From Oleiphilaceae bacterium (lineage in GTDB: Bacteria > Pseudomonadota > Gammaproteobacteria > Pseudomonadales > Oleiphilaceae), in assembly GCA_022447365.1 (NCBI GenBank), contig JAKVBL010000003.1, positions 558,001 to 622,000 on the forward strand: 64,000 nt of DNA, read 5' to 3'. Position 1 is the stretch's first letter, and each line of letters opens with the position of its first letter. This document shows, one piece after another, positions 25,931 to 38,400 of this stretch. The notes below the pieces were generated by a model. It made no database searches, was not told the origin of the DNA, and worked only from the letters and a program-made list of their open reading frames with translations. The position numbers and the translations under genes were made by a program.

Positions 25931-28069
25931 ATGAATAATTACCATGAATATGACAGCGACCGTTTCGATCCACTCTCAGACGGATCTGACGGACATCGTT
26001 TCTCCCTCGATGATAGTGAGAAAGAAACCCACAACAATATAAGGGTATTGGTTAGGTTTTTGAAAAATAGAGCTTTCGAGGGTGACAGTTTAACTGTAAG
26101 ACGTGTCCTTGGTTATAGAGACGCATTTGTTCGGACTGATCAACTTGCAGAAGTGTTAGGGCGGCTTGGATTTTTGAGAAATTATGATGAGATTTTTTCA
26201 AGCCAATCTGAATGTCGACGATTTCCTTATTTTGTTGTGGATGATGAAAAGCTGTTACTAGTTGAATCAATTGATCGTGATTCCATTTACCACGTTTTCG
26301 ATGGTGATGATTACCTTGAGATGCGAGAAAGTCAGCTGCTTAACAAGCGGATGATGTACTTTATTTTTGACGAAGAGAAAGAGCATCTTGAAGCAAGAAA
26401 TATTGATTATGTTCGAGAAACATTTGCACGATTCAAACCTTTAAAAACTCATGTACTTTTGACTAGCGTGTTAACTGGATTTTTTGCGTTGTCAGTACCA
26501 CTAATAGTCATGGTGGTTTACGACCAGGTTTTACCCACGGGTTCTTACCTAGTTCTCATTGGCAGTATTATCGGAGCACTGATACTACTCGGATCTGAGT
26601 TTGTGATGAGATTGATTCGTGGACGTATCTTGTGTCAAGTGTCTACACGGTTCTCATCCATCATGAAGCCGAAAGTACTTAATAGGATTGTACGCCATCG
26701 GCTAATCGATTTGCTCAACTCTGAACTTTCGACCAAGTCACAGCGCGTTGCCGAAGTTGATAACATAAGCCAGTTTGTTACCCATCCTACCGCGCAGGCA
26801 ATATGTGATATCCCAATTGTAGTTATTTTCGTTGTTCTGTTAACAATATTATCTCCTGGACTCGGTGTTATGGCTTGTCTCGGCATCGCTTCGATGTTGA
26901 TCGTTGCTTGGAGTTTACGCCGAATTGAAGGGTCTTTGAGCCTTCGTGTTAGTCGAGAGAATACGAAGTTAAATGATCTAAGCTCCGAGCTAGTTGATTG
27001 CTTTGCTGAATTATCTAACTCGGGATCCGTAGAGCGTTGGCGTTCAAGATACCAGAGGGTTTGTCTTAACCATGATACTGCTGTTTATGCTGAAGGCCGC
27101 CGAAAAGCGATGTTGAATGGCTTAACTAGCCTGATTCTTGCCATTACTGGTCTAGGTGTCTTAGTCATCGGCGCCAGCGAGATTATGGCAGAAAGAATGA
27201 ATTTTGGTGTTCTGATCGCAGCCATGATTTTGATTTGGCGTTTGTTATCTCCAGTCAAACAAATCGCGATGAGTTTTGATTTGATCGGTAGCGTCAGACG
27301 AGCGGTTACTTCAGTAAATCAGATATGCAATAGTGTGATCGAAAGCATATCTACTAATCGTGGTTACTGTAAGGAAGATCTGTCCTCAAAAATTTTTCTG
27401 CAAAATATAGCTTTTCGTTATCATCATGATCACGCTATGGCGCTTCAGATCCCTCAGCTATCTCTGCCTGAGAAAAGCACTATCATTGTGTCTGGTCACA
27501 GTGGGGCGGGAAAATCTACCCTATTGAAATTGATAGCTGGACAATTTCAACCGCAATCTGGTTCTGTGCATATAGGGGGCCTGGACATTCGCAGATATGC
27601 CGCGTCTGAGTACCGCTCTTCGATTGCCTATCTGTCTGAAGAACCCCAGATTCTAACAGCCTCTCTTCGTGACAATTTACTGGTCGCTTCGGTTAATTCG
27701 AGTGATGGGCGATTGCGGCAGGCATGTGAAAAAATGGGCTTGTTTGACGATGATCAGCTACTTCCTGAAGGTCTTGACACTCCGATGGGTGGAGAGCGCC
27801 AATACCCCGCAAGTTTCACCAAAAAGATAGGGTTAATTCGTCTTTTTCTTAGAGATGCGAGTTTGATTATCCTTGATGAGCCTAGTCGTAACCTTGACGA
27901 GTATTCTGTCGGGTATTTGATGGATTACATCAAATCAAAAACGTCTGAAGCAACAATGATTATTGTCTCCACTCATCCTTATATCCGAAGGTTGGGGCAG
28001 CACGAGGTTCTCATGGAAAACGGTCGTGTGCAGGAAATTAAACGTTTGAATTCTGGTGATTTTGTGTAA
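25931..28069 (+). CDS. Type I secretion ABC half-transporter with N-terminal C39-like domain
   Basis: 712 residues. Residues about 35-155 resemble the catalytically inactive C39 peptidase-like domain that binds type I substrates; no Cys/His pair is evident. The membrane domain (about 170-470) carries VMVVYDQVLPTGS. The NBD has canonical Walker A (GHSGAGKST, from 522), Walker B with Glu650 (IILDEPS) and H-loop His682 (STHP), but the signature is YPASF (625-629) and the Q-loop Gln is Glu570 (LSEEP). It is 26 bases after the first half-transporter and complements it: this subunit has the switch His, the other has the better signature. Confidence 0.86.
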   Translation: MNNYHEYDSDRFDPLSDGSDGHRFSLDDSEKETHNNIRVLVRFLKNRAFEGDSLTVRRVLGYRDAFVRTDQLAEVLGRLGFLRNYDEIFSSQSECRRFPYFVVDDEKLLLVESIDRDSIYHVFDGDDYLEMRESQLLNKRMMYFIFDEEKEHLEARNIDYVRETFARFKPLKTHVLLTSVLTGFFALSVPLIVMVVYDQVLPTGSYLVLIGSIIGALILLGSEFVMRLIRGRILCQVSTRFSSIMKPKVLNRIVRHRLIDLLNSELSTKSQRVAEVDNISQFVTHPTAQAICDIPIVVIFVVLLTILSPGLGVMACLGIASMLIVAWSLRRIEGSLSLRVSRENTKLNDLSSELVDCFAELSNSGSVERWRSRYQRVCLNHDTAVYAEGRRKAMLNGLTSLILAITGLGVLVIGASEIMAERMNFGVLIAAMILIWRLLSPVKQIAMSFDLIGSVRRAVTSVNQICNSVIESISTNRGYCKEDLSSKIFLQNIAFRYHHDHAMALQIPQLSLPEKSTIIVSGHSGAGKSTLLKLIAGQFQPQSGSVHIGGLDIRRYAASEYRSSIAYLSEEPQILTASLRDNLLVASVNSSDGRLRQACEKMGLFDDDQLLPEGLDTPMGGERQYPASFTKKIGLIRLFLRDASLIILDEPSRNLDEYSVGYLMDYIKSKTSEATMIIVSTHPYIRRLGQHEVLMENGRVQEIKRLNSGDFV

Positions 28070-28079
28070 GGAGATGGCA

Positions 28080-29417
28080 ATGAAGAACCTTTATCAGTCA
28101 ATTAGCCGAGCATATGGAAAAAATAGCGAGCAAACCTTGCTCTACAGTTCTGAATTTGACAAAGAGAATCCGGGGAAGATGTTCACCCTCGCCCCAAAAT
28201 TGATTTTAGTGACTTTAGTGTTGTTATTACTCTGGGCTTCGATCGCGCAGGTTATCGAGGTAACTCGCGCCAACGGCAAGTTGGTGCCTTCAGACTCAAT
28301 CGTACAGATCCAGCACCAGAACTCTGCTGAGGTCATTGAGGTCGCCGTTGCAGAAGGAGATTTAGTAGAGCAGGGAGACGTACTTTTTATGCTCGATCCA
28401 GTATTGATGGCTTCGGAATTGTCTCAGTTGCGTGCACGGCATGCTTTTTTATCGATAGAGTCTGAGCGGTTGCACGCGTTGATAGAACGTAGGAATCCAG
28501 ATTTCTCTAATTTCGTGGATAGTTATCCGACTGCTGTAAAACACAACATCGTTGCATTTAACAGTCAAAAAGACGTCTCTTTGTCGAAAATAAATGGCTT
28601 GAAGTCTAGAGTAGAACAGAAAAAGCATGAGCAGCAATATTTAGAGGAACAGCTGAAAGTCGAAGAGAATCATTTGGCTTCTATCGATGAGAAGGTCAGC
28701 ATGATTAAAACGCTAAAAGAAAGCGGAAATCAGAGTAAATTATTGTTGATTCAAGCATCGCAGGAGCGCGACGAGATGCTTTCAAAAATGAGTAACGTAG
28801 TTGGTCGTATAGCTTCTGTGAATCAAGAGGTAATGGAGGCAGAACATGAGATTGCAGAAACTTATGCCGCGATAGATGAAAAAGCAACAATGCGCTTAGC
28901 GGCAATTGAGTCCGAGCTACACGAACTTTCACAGACCCTAACTAGAACGGAACACTCCTTTGATAACCTCGTAGTTCGCTCACCCATCAAAGGGTTTGTT
29001 ACAGGTTTAACGATCGACGCTGTTGGCGAAGTAGTTACACCTGGAGCAACGCTAGTCGAGATTATCCCCTACGACTCTCTAGTAATTGCAGAGGCAAAAA
29101 TCGATACCAAGGATATCTCATCCCTAAAATTGGGCCAAGATGTCAATGTTAAAGTGACAGCATTTGATTTTTCTCAACATGGCATGGTTACGGGAACGTT
29201 ACAGAAGGTCTCTAAAAACAGTTTTCAAGATGAAGACGGTCAACCTTACTACAAAGCTAATATAGCACTGGATGACCAGTGGGTCGGGTCTGAGGGAAAT
29301 CGCCTATTGCCCGGCATGGTGGTTCAAGCTGATATTTTAAGTGGTGAAAAAGCGGTGATTCAATACTTGTTAAAACCACTTCGCCTCGCCTCACAGCGCG
29401 CCTTTACTGAAAAATAA
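28080..29417 (+). CDS. HlyD-family periplasmic adaptor of the adhesin secretion system
   Basis: 445 residues from the ATG at 28080, which has AAGGAG 6 bases upstream. A short cytoplasmic N terminus and one membrane helix (about 40-62) are followed by a split lipoyl domain (VQIQHQNSAEVIEVAVAEGDLVEQGDVLF, then LVVRSPIKGFVTGLTIDAVGEVV), a long coiled coil (about 110-310) and a beta-barrel region. It should join the ABC pair to an outer-membrane TolC-like channel. No such channel gene is in the island, so one must be supplied from elsewhere. Ends 11 bases before the adhesin start. Confidence 0.9.
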   Translation: MKNLYQSISRAYGKNSEQTLLYSSEFDKENPGKMFTLAPKLILVTLVLLLLWASIAQVIEVTRANGKLVPSDSIVQIQHQNSAEVIEVAVAEGDLVEQGDVLFMLDPVLMASELSQLRARHAFLSIESERLHALIERRNPDFSNFVDSYPTAVKHNIVAFNSQKDVSLSKINGLKSRVEQKKHEQQYLEEQLKVEENHLASIDEKVSMIKTLKESGNQSKLLLIQASQERDEMLSKMSNVVGRIASVNQEVMEAEHEIAETYAAIDEKATMRLAAIESELHELSQTLTRTEHSFDNLVVRSPIKGFVTGLTIDAVGEVVTPGATLVEIIPYDSLVIAEAKIDTKDISSLKLGQDVNVKVTAFDFSQHGMVTGTLQKVSKNSFQDEDGQPYYKANIALDDQWVGSEGNRLLPGMVVQADILSGEKAVIQYLLKPLRLASQRAFTEK

Positions 29418-29428
29418 GGAGATTTGTG

Positions 29429-32400
29429 ATGAGTTATACACCTTATACTGACGGTCAGAATACATCCCGTAAAGGTAAAGTCTCTGGGTCATCTAATCAG
29501 ACTTACAATCAGCACGTAGATAAAAGTGTCGACGAAAAACAGGATAAACCCATTTCTCCTGAAGCAGATCCAGTAGTACCGCGTCAATCGGAACTGCCAA
29601 CCAAACCCCCGGCTCAGGAAGCTGGAAGAGATGTCACAACGGACTCTGTCGGGCCAATATCAAGCGGCACCACCGCACCATCGCCTGTCACACCGACTAG
29701 AAATACTAGTAACTTGGAGAATGAAGGCAATCAGATTGATCAAAGCACATTTGGAGAGCCGTTGCCGCTCCCCGACTATGATACCGGTGCAGGTTTGAAC
29801 GGCGGATTTAACGGTGTCGCAGGCGCTTCTGTTTCAGGTAACAATAACGAAAATCGAATCGACGAAATGGGCAGTGAGGCTCAGGATGCACCTGTTGACT
29901 TGGACGTTCAAGTAGGTGAAGCGATCGGAATCGAAGATACCGCTATTGCTCTTGATATCGACATTACTCCTGGCGATTTGGCATCACCAACAACAAAAAC
30001 ACTCATTATTATAAGCGATTTGCCTGAGGGAAGTCGTTTGTCAGCAGGCGTGGATAATGGCGATGGGAGCTATAGTTTAGCTCCAGACGATCTTGATGAT
30101 CTATTTTTTATCCCAAGTCCGCATAGTGGCGATGACGTTCGTTTATCGGTCAGTGTTATTGAGTATGAAGAAATTTCATCCGACCAAGACACGTCTGTAA
30201 ATGACGAGGTTACCCTTACTCAAGAGGTGGCAGCTGACAGCGTGTCTATCGTTGAGATTGGTCGTGTTGATACGAACCTTGATGTAACAGTTGAAGCTAT
30301 CGCCGATGCTCCGGTTGTGGTGACGCAACAGGCAGAGGGTAACGAGGATACTGCTATCGATCTGAATATCTCGACATCTTTAGTTGATGGTGATGGTTCT
30401 GAGAAGATTACGTCGATAGTGATAGCTGATGTTCCATTTGGTGCGAGTCTTTCTGCTGGAATAGATAACGGCAATAACACCTGGACGTTGACTGAGAGTG
30501 ACCTTTCGGGCCTAACCATTACACCTCCCAAGGACAGCAATTATGATTTCACATTAACAGTCCGAGTTACGGTTGAAGACACTGATGCTGATTCGGGCGC
30601 AAAGACTTCTGCTGAAACGGTCACGCCATTGCCTGTAACTGTCATAAACGTTATTGATGAGATAACGCTCAGGGATGGGCATACAGAGGTAAATGAAGAT
30701 AGTTCAATGCAATTGGATATCTTCAGTATGATCATAGGTAATGTCGACCCAGATAGCATTGTGAGCGTTATGTTTTCGCAAGTGCCAGACGGCGCAGTGT
30801 TTAGCCACGGTACGGTCAATGCTGATGATACAGTGACCGTATTGGCTGAGGATCTAGCAGCGCTGACGTTAACGCCTCCGTTGCATGACAGTACTGACTT
30901 TACGTTGGATGTCATGGTGACGCATCAGGATGAAGATCCAGATAGTGGTGTGATTACAGAAGCAAGTAGCACCGCACAATATCATGTTTCAGTTATCCCA
31001 GTGGCGGATGTCCCAACGTTACAAGCGAACGACATTAGCGGAAATGAAGATGAACCGATTAGCCTGGATATAACGGCGGATCTTGTCGATCTAGATGGTT
31101 CTGAGTCGATTACTGCGGTGCGTTTCGAGGGTGTTCCGGAGGGCGCGCAGCTCTCAACGGGTGCCGATCAGGGTAGTGGTGTTTGGATCGTGAATATCGA
31201 CGATTTAGCGAGTCTAACCATACAGGCACCGGCACATAGTAGTGATGATTTTATCTTGAGTGCGACGGCATTGGTGAATGATGTCGATCCTGAGTCAGGC
31301 CTCGTTAGCCAAGTGAGTGACACGATTAGTTTTAATGTAGAAGTGTTGCCCGTGTCAGAACAGGCTGTCGTAGTGGCATCAGCACGTGGAGATGAAGATA
31401 CAGCGATCGCGTTAAATCTTGATATTAGTCAACCTGACGCGGATGGTTCGGAAAGCATCACAGACATTGTGATTAGTGGTGTGCCGGCTGATGCCTTGCT
31501 GTCTGCTGGCGTCATGGATGCGGATGGAAAATACCATTTAACGGTTGGAGAGTTAGCGGGATTAAGTTATACGCCTAGTCTCCATGATAGTCAGGATATC
31601 ACCTTAACTGTTGAAGTGACGACCGAAGATGTTGACCCTGAGGGAGTGAGTCAGAGTGTCGAGATCAGTAGCCACCAAATTACGGTGCAGGTTGATGCTG
31701 TTGCGGATGCGCCAACCTTGGTGATGACTCCTGCGACAGGTGATGAAGATACGGCTATTACACTCGATATTATGGCTAGCTTGGTGGATCTTGATGGTTC
31801 TGAGTCAGTGCAATCGATAGTAATCAGCGATGTGCCAGTGGGTGCGACGTTATCAGCTGGCGTTGATAATGGTGACAATAGCTGGACCTTAAGTGTCGAT
31901 CAGTTGGTCGGTCTAACGATTACGCCACCGTTGCATGATAGCGAAGACTTCAGCTTATCGGTGTTGGCGAGCGTGGCAGATGTCGATCCTGAGACAGGAG
32001 AGGTGAGTACGTCTGAGACCTTGTCGACGATGGATGTTGAGGTTAACGCGGTCGTGGATACGGCGACACTGGTTGATAGTCATGTTGATATCAATGAAGA
32101 CACTGCATTCAATATTGATATACAAGCGCTTTTAGTCGATCAAGATGGTTCTGAAAGTATCGTTAGCGTTACGTTCTCGCAAGTGCCAGACGGGTCTGAG
32201 ACCTTGTCGACGATGGATGTTGAGGTTAACGCGGTCGTGGATACGGCGACACTGGTTGATAGTCATGTTGATATCAATGAAGACACTGCATTCAATATTG
32301 ATATACAAGCGCTTTTAGTCGATCAAGATGGTTCTGAAAGTATCGTTAGCGTTACGTTCTCGCAAGTGCCAGACGGCGCAGTGTTTAGCCACGGTACGGT

Positions 32401-35400
32401 CAATGCTGACGATACAGTGACTGTATTGGCCGAGGATCTAGCAGCGCTGACGTTAACGCCTCCGTTGCATGACAGTACTGACTTTACGTTGGATGTCATG
32501 GTGACGCATCAGGATGAAGATCCAGATAGTGGTGTGATTACAGAAGCAAGTAGCACCGCACAATATCATGTTTCAGTTATCCCAGTGGCGGATGTCCCAA
32601 CGTTACAAGCGAACGACATTAGCGGAAATGAAGATGAACCGATTAGCCTGGATATAACGGCGGATCTTGTCGATCTAGATGGTTCTGAGTCGATTACTGC
32701 GGTGCGTTTCGAGGGTGTTCCGGAGGGCGCGCAGCTCTCAACGGGTGCCGATCAGGGTAGTGGTGTTTGGATCGTGAATATCGACGATTTAGCGAGTCTA
32801 ACCATACAGGCACCGGCACATAGTAGTGATGATTTTATCTTGAGTGCGACGGCATTGGTGAATGATGTCGATCCTGAGTCAGGCCTCGTTAGCCAAGTGA
32901 GTGACACGATTAGTTTTAATGTAGAAGTGTTGCCCGTGTCAGAACAGGCTGTCGTAGTGGCATCAGCACGTGGAGATGAAGATACAGCGATCGCGTTAAA
33001 TCTTGATATTAGTCAACCTGACGCGGATGGTTCGGAAAGCATCACAGACATTGTGATTAGTGGTGTGCCGGCTGATGCCTTGCTGTCTGCTGGCGTCATG
33101 GATGCGGATGGAAAATACCATTTAACGGTTGGAGAGTTAGCGGGATTAAGTTATACGCCTAGTCTCCATGATAGTCAGGATATCACCTTAACTGTTGAAG
33201 TGACGACCGAAGATGTTGACCCTGAGGGAGTGAGTCAGAGTGTCGAGATCAGTAGCCACCAAATTACGGTGCAGGTTGATGCTGTTGCGGATGCGCCAAC
33301 CTTGGTGATGACTCCTGCGACAGGTGATGAAGATACGGCTATTACACTCGATATTATGGCTAGCTTGGTGGATCTTGATGGTTCTGAGTCAGTGCAATCG
33401 ATAGTAATCAGCGATGTGCCAGTGGGTGCGACGTTATCAGCTGGCGTTGATAATGGTGACAATAGCTGGACCTTAAGTGTCGATCAGTTGGTCGGTCTAA
33501 CGATTACGCCACCGTTGCATGATAGCGAAGACTTCAGCTTATCGGTGTTGGCGAGCGTGGCAGATGTCGATCCTGAGACAGGAGAGGTGAGTACGTCTGA
33601 GACCTTGTCGACGATGGATGTTGAGGTTAACGCGGTCGTGGATAGCTTGCGTATTGAGGGAGACATTACAAGGTTATTTGAAGACTATTCTATCCCTTTA
33701 CAGATGTCGGTTCAGCTGGATGATCTTGACGGATCGGAGGCTATTAGTGCAGTGGCAATCAGCGATTTGCCCTCAGGCGCGCAGCTCTCTGCGGGTTATG
33801 ATGACGGTTACGGTACATGGATATTGACCGCTGCTGAATGGCAAGGTCTAGAGATCATTCCTCCTGAGCACAGTAGTGATGATTTTGTGTTGAGCATCGA
33901 GTTTACGTTGACTGATACTGATCCGAACACGGGACTAACAAGTGAAGTACAGCAAACGTTGCTCCACACTATCTATATAGATCCAGTAGCTGATACACCA
34001 ACATTGACTGTTGAAGACGTTGAGGGCGATGAGGATTCGGCTATAGCGCTTTTAGTTAGCACTGATGTGATTGACGAAGATGGTTCAGAGGAAATAACCC
34101 ATATCGAGTTGGCCGGCGTTCCTGCGGGTGCGCAATTGAATAAAGGCATTGATCGTGGTGAAGGCATTTGGGAGGTGTCGGGGTCAGATTTGACAGGCTT
34201 AACCATTACTCCTCCTCCACACAGTAGTGATGATTTTACATTAACCATTACTACATTTATTGATGACATTGATAGCGACACTGGCCTGATTTCTAAAGCT
34301 GAGACAAGTGACACGCTGACTGTTGTTGTTAACGAGGTTGCTGACACAGCGATAATTGTCGCTAACGATGTGAATGGAGTAGAGGATAGCGCAATTGCTC
34401 TTGATATTTCGGTGGCTGTGACTGCCGGTAGTGACGAAACAATTGCAGACATTATGTTATTGAATGTCCCTCTTGGAGCGCAACTATCCGCTGGCATTGA
34501 TATGGGTAATGGCGAATGGATACTCACTGCCGATGATTTAGTAGGCTTAACATTTACTCCCGTAGAGCATGATAGTGCGGACCATACTATAACAGTTGTT
34601 GTTACTACTGTTGATCAAGATGATGATGATCTATCGAGCAGCCAGTTCGAGACACAAGCTAGCTTTATGATCAACGTTGAGGCTGAGGCAGATGCACCTA
34701 ACGTCACAGCCGAGCATGCATTAGGATTGGTTGATACTCCCATTGAGCTTAACCTATCTGCGGATCTGATTGATCTTGATGGTAGTGAGTTGTTTAGTTC
34801 ATTGACTTTGAGTGGATTGCCCAGTGGGGCAACGCTGTCCGCAGGAATAGATTTGGGTAACGGTAGCTATACACTTACAAAGTCTGATCTAGAGGATCTA
34901 ACTCTCACTTCTGCACCCGGTGATAGCGGTAATTTCAGCCTTACCTTAACGGTGAACAGCGAAGATACCGATGCAGAATCGATGTTGACAACATCCGCTA
35001 GTAGCGTTGTTGAATTCGATGTGAATGTCGTGCCGTTATTCAGCGCGTCCATTGATGAGGATAATATTCTTACGATTGACACAGCGGATATTGATACCGA
35101 GGTGATCTCAATTGACGAGATGGTATTGGATGATCCAAGCCAAGCGACTGTCAGTCCCCTTAGTGATGGCAGTTTTGAATTTGTGCCAACTTTGCATCTT
35201 GATGGTGAAATGGGATTCATTGTTACCATCACTGATAATAATGGTAATCAGCTCAGCGCACCAGGCGTCGTGAATGTTGCAGGTATTGCTGACCAACCGC
35301 TGGTAAATATCATTGACTATTTTAGTCTCGAGGTGCCTCCTGAGCCAGTAAGTGGCGGGCTCGATATGAGTAGTAGCGCTAATCCAATTAATATCGACTT

Positions 35401-38400
35401 GACGGATAATGATTTCCAGATTATCGCGGATGGGGTTGAGGGTGATTACTATGACTTAGATGAGGTCACTGGCAGTCCTGGTGATGATACCTATTCGTTT
35501 GGGCAACTTGAGGATGGGGATAGCTTTACCATCAATAGCGGCGGCGGAAACGACACACTTGATTTCTCTAACTACATATCCGAGCAAGTTACGATCGATC
35601 AAATTGCCGGAATAGCCTCGATAGATCTTGGTAACGGAGAGAGTGCTACCGTCTATTTTAACGATATCGACCTTTTTTCATTCTCTTCAGCAGTTTTTGA
35701 CGGTAATCCACATTTCGTGTCAGTCCAGGCAAAAGAATGGGAGTTCGAGGGTAAGAGTTTCGCGATTAACTCAATTAGTGACGGTGCTGATCGAGCGACA
35801 GCTTTGATAGGCTTTGCCGGCACCTTGGCTGAGTCTTTTCAACTAGAGACCACGGTCGCAACATATAACCTGCCGGGGCCGGAGTATAAAAATGGGGCCA
35901 TAATCTTTGATTATGTCGATATTAATAATTATAAAGCCGCTTACATGCGTGTTGGTAAACAAGGTTGGGAGTTCAATCAGATTGAAAACGGTATTGAAAA
36001 TAGCGATATCGTCGCTGACACCTTTGTTCCGGAAACAATTACTGTTGGTGAGCCAAATGCGATGACATTGGTCGTAGATGGCAGCGTCGCGTCCATTGTA
36101 GTAGATGGTGTTGTAAAAACAGCTTATGACTTCGGAGAATTACTGAACGATGGCTCGATTGGTATTCAAAATCACAATGCTGAGTCAGATTTTACTATCT
36201 CGATGGCACCGTCGAATTGGGCTCCGTCACTCTTGGATCAGCAGCAGTCTATGCGCATCGACCAAGGGAGTATAGATTCAGATAATGTCATTACTACAGC
36301 CACAGATGCGGAGGGTGACATTCTTATCGTTCAATCATTTACTCAGGGCAGTAACGGAGCTGTTCTTGATAATGGTGACGGCACATTCACATACACTCCA
36401 GTAGATGGTTTTCTCGGTCGAGACAGTTATCAAGTAACGATATCCGATGGGTTTAATGTATCAGTAGCCACTGTGGTCGTTGATGTACTTCCTGATGCAG
36501 CTTTGGTTGTTGAAAATTGCGCTAATTATGGTCTGAATGCAGAGGCTTCATTGGTTGATATCGATGGCTCAGAAACTCTGTCTGTAATGTTATTGGACCT
36601 GCCCGTAGGATCTATAGTGACGGACGGAGCCCTCACTGCTGAGGTGATGGTAATCGACGGTATTTCTCAAGCACTACTTACAGGTTTTGATTTGGGCAAT
36701 CTCGAAATATCCCACCCAGAAGGCTTTAATGGCAGTTACGATCTATTAGTTAATGCAGTTGCCAGCGAGAGCGATACTCAAGCTTCAGCATCGACAACAC
36801 TATCAATAACGACTCTCTGCGACCATGGTGTGTCGGTCTCTGCCAGCAGTATCAGTGAGGTGGAAGATACAGTAATGGCTCTTAATATTGTTGTTTATAA
36901 GGGGGCATCCGAAACAGCAGTGGTTCAGGGTATTACTATTAGTGGTGTGCCTGAAGGTGTGCTGCTATCTTCCGGTGTAAATCAGGGTGGTGGCGTTTGG
37001 TCGTTAACAGAGGCTGAGCTAGTCGGATTGACCTTGACGCCAATTGAGCACCAAGATGATAACTTTACGCTTACAGTTGATGTCACTACTGACGATATCA
37101 ATCATCCCTCATTGAGTGACAGTGTCGAGGTTGATATTCGCGCCCAAGCAGATCAACCACAGCTGACCGTCTATGATGCTCAAACGTCAATTAACCAGTC
37201 CGTCGAACTGAATATAACGCCCGCGTTAGTTGATATGGATGGATCTGAACAGATCGATCATATCGTTATTACAGGCTTGCCAGAGGGGGCAACACTATCT
37301 GCTGGTTCTGCACAGTTGGATGGAAGTGTTCACTTAACGGAAGCCGAATTGACTGGACTGACCCTGCAACCTGCCACGGATGACGATAATGATTTTGTAC
37401 TCTCGGTGCAGATTCATATAACTGACACTGATAGTGACACAGGAGCACAGGACAGCGCTTATATAGAGGCTGATTTAGCAGTGAGTTTCAACGATACGTC
37501 TGTGATTGATGGTCTGCTTGGCGATCCCCTTAATAGCAGTGTTAGCACTGATGAAGACACGGCAGTAGCGTTAGAACTTGGTCCGATTACACCTGCGGAC
37601 AGTGATGAGACGTTATCGTCTTTAACTATCAGCAATGTACCTTTATTGGCGAATTTGAGTGCAGGTATTAATAACGGTTTCGGTAATTGGTCGGTACCAT
37701 TGTCTGATGTTGATGGGCTGATATTTACTCCCTCCCCGGACAGCAGCGCAGATGTAATTCTTGGTACTGCTTTGACAATTAGTGAAGGCACTACAACTGA
37801 GGTATTTACGGGAGAAGTTTCGGTTGAAATCAATGCAGTGGCGGATGATGTTTTGCTTGATACTGAAATTACTCGCTTATTTGAGGACTACACTATTCCG
37901 CTTCAAATGGATATTGGTTTGCTTGATACAGATGGATCAGAGACCTTTACCCTAGTCAGCGTCAGCGATATTCCGGGTGGTGCTACCCTTACAGCGGATA
38001 CTAATAGTTGGTCGGATGTGAATACTTTTATGATTACTCCCCCAATTCATAGTAGTAGTGATTTTACCCTCAGTGTTAGCGTTCATTCACAAGATACTGA
38101 TCCTGACACCGGAGTTATTTCTTCAAAAGTAACGGATTCGACACTGACGGTGTACGTCGACCCAGAAGCAGATGTGCCGACGCTTACATTGCTTTCCGGA
38201 GAGATAAATGATGACAATGAGATTCCTTTACAGATCGATGTTGCTCTCGCCGATAATGACGGTTCAGAGCAGGTTAGCGAGGTAATTCTGTCTAATATTC
38301 CACAGAGTTCATCTTTGTCAGCAGGGCATGATTTAGGAGATGGTCGCTGGTCGCTTACTGTTGATCAACTCGTTGATCTAAGATTCATTCCTGATGGAAT

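Noticed and set aside
35470..35560. RTX nonapeptide block in the adhesin
   Set aside because: Only isolated GDDTYSFG- and GGGNDTLDF-like pieces are present, not a tandem array.
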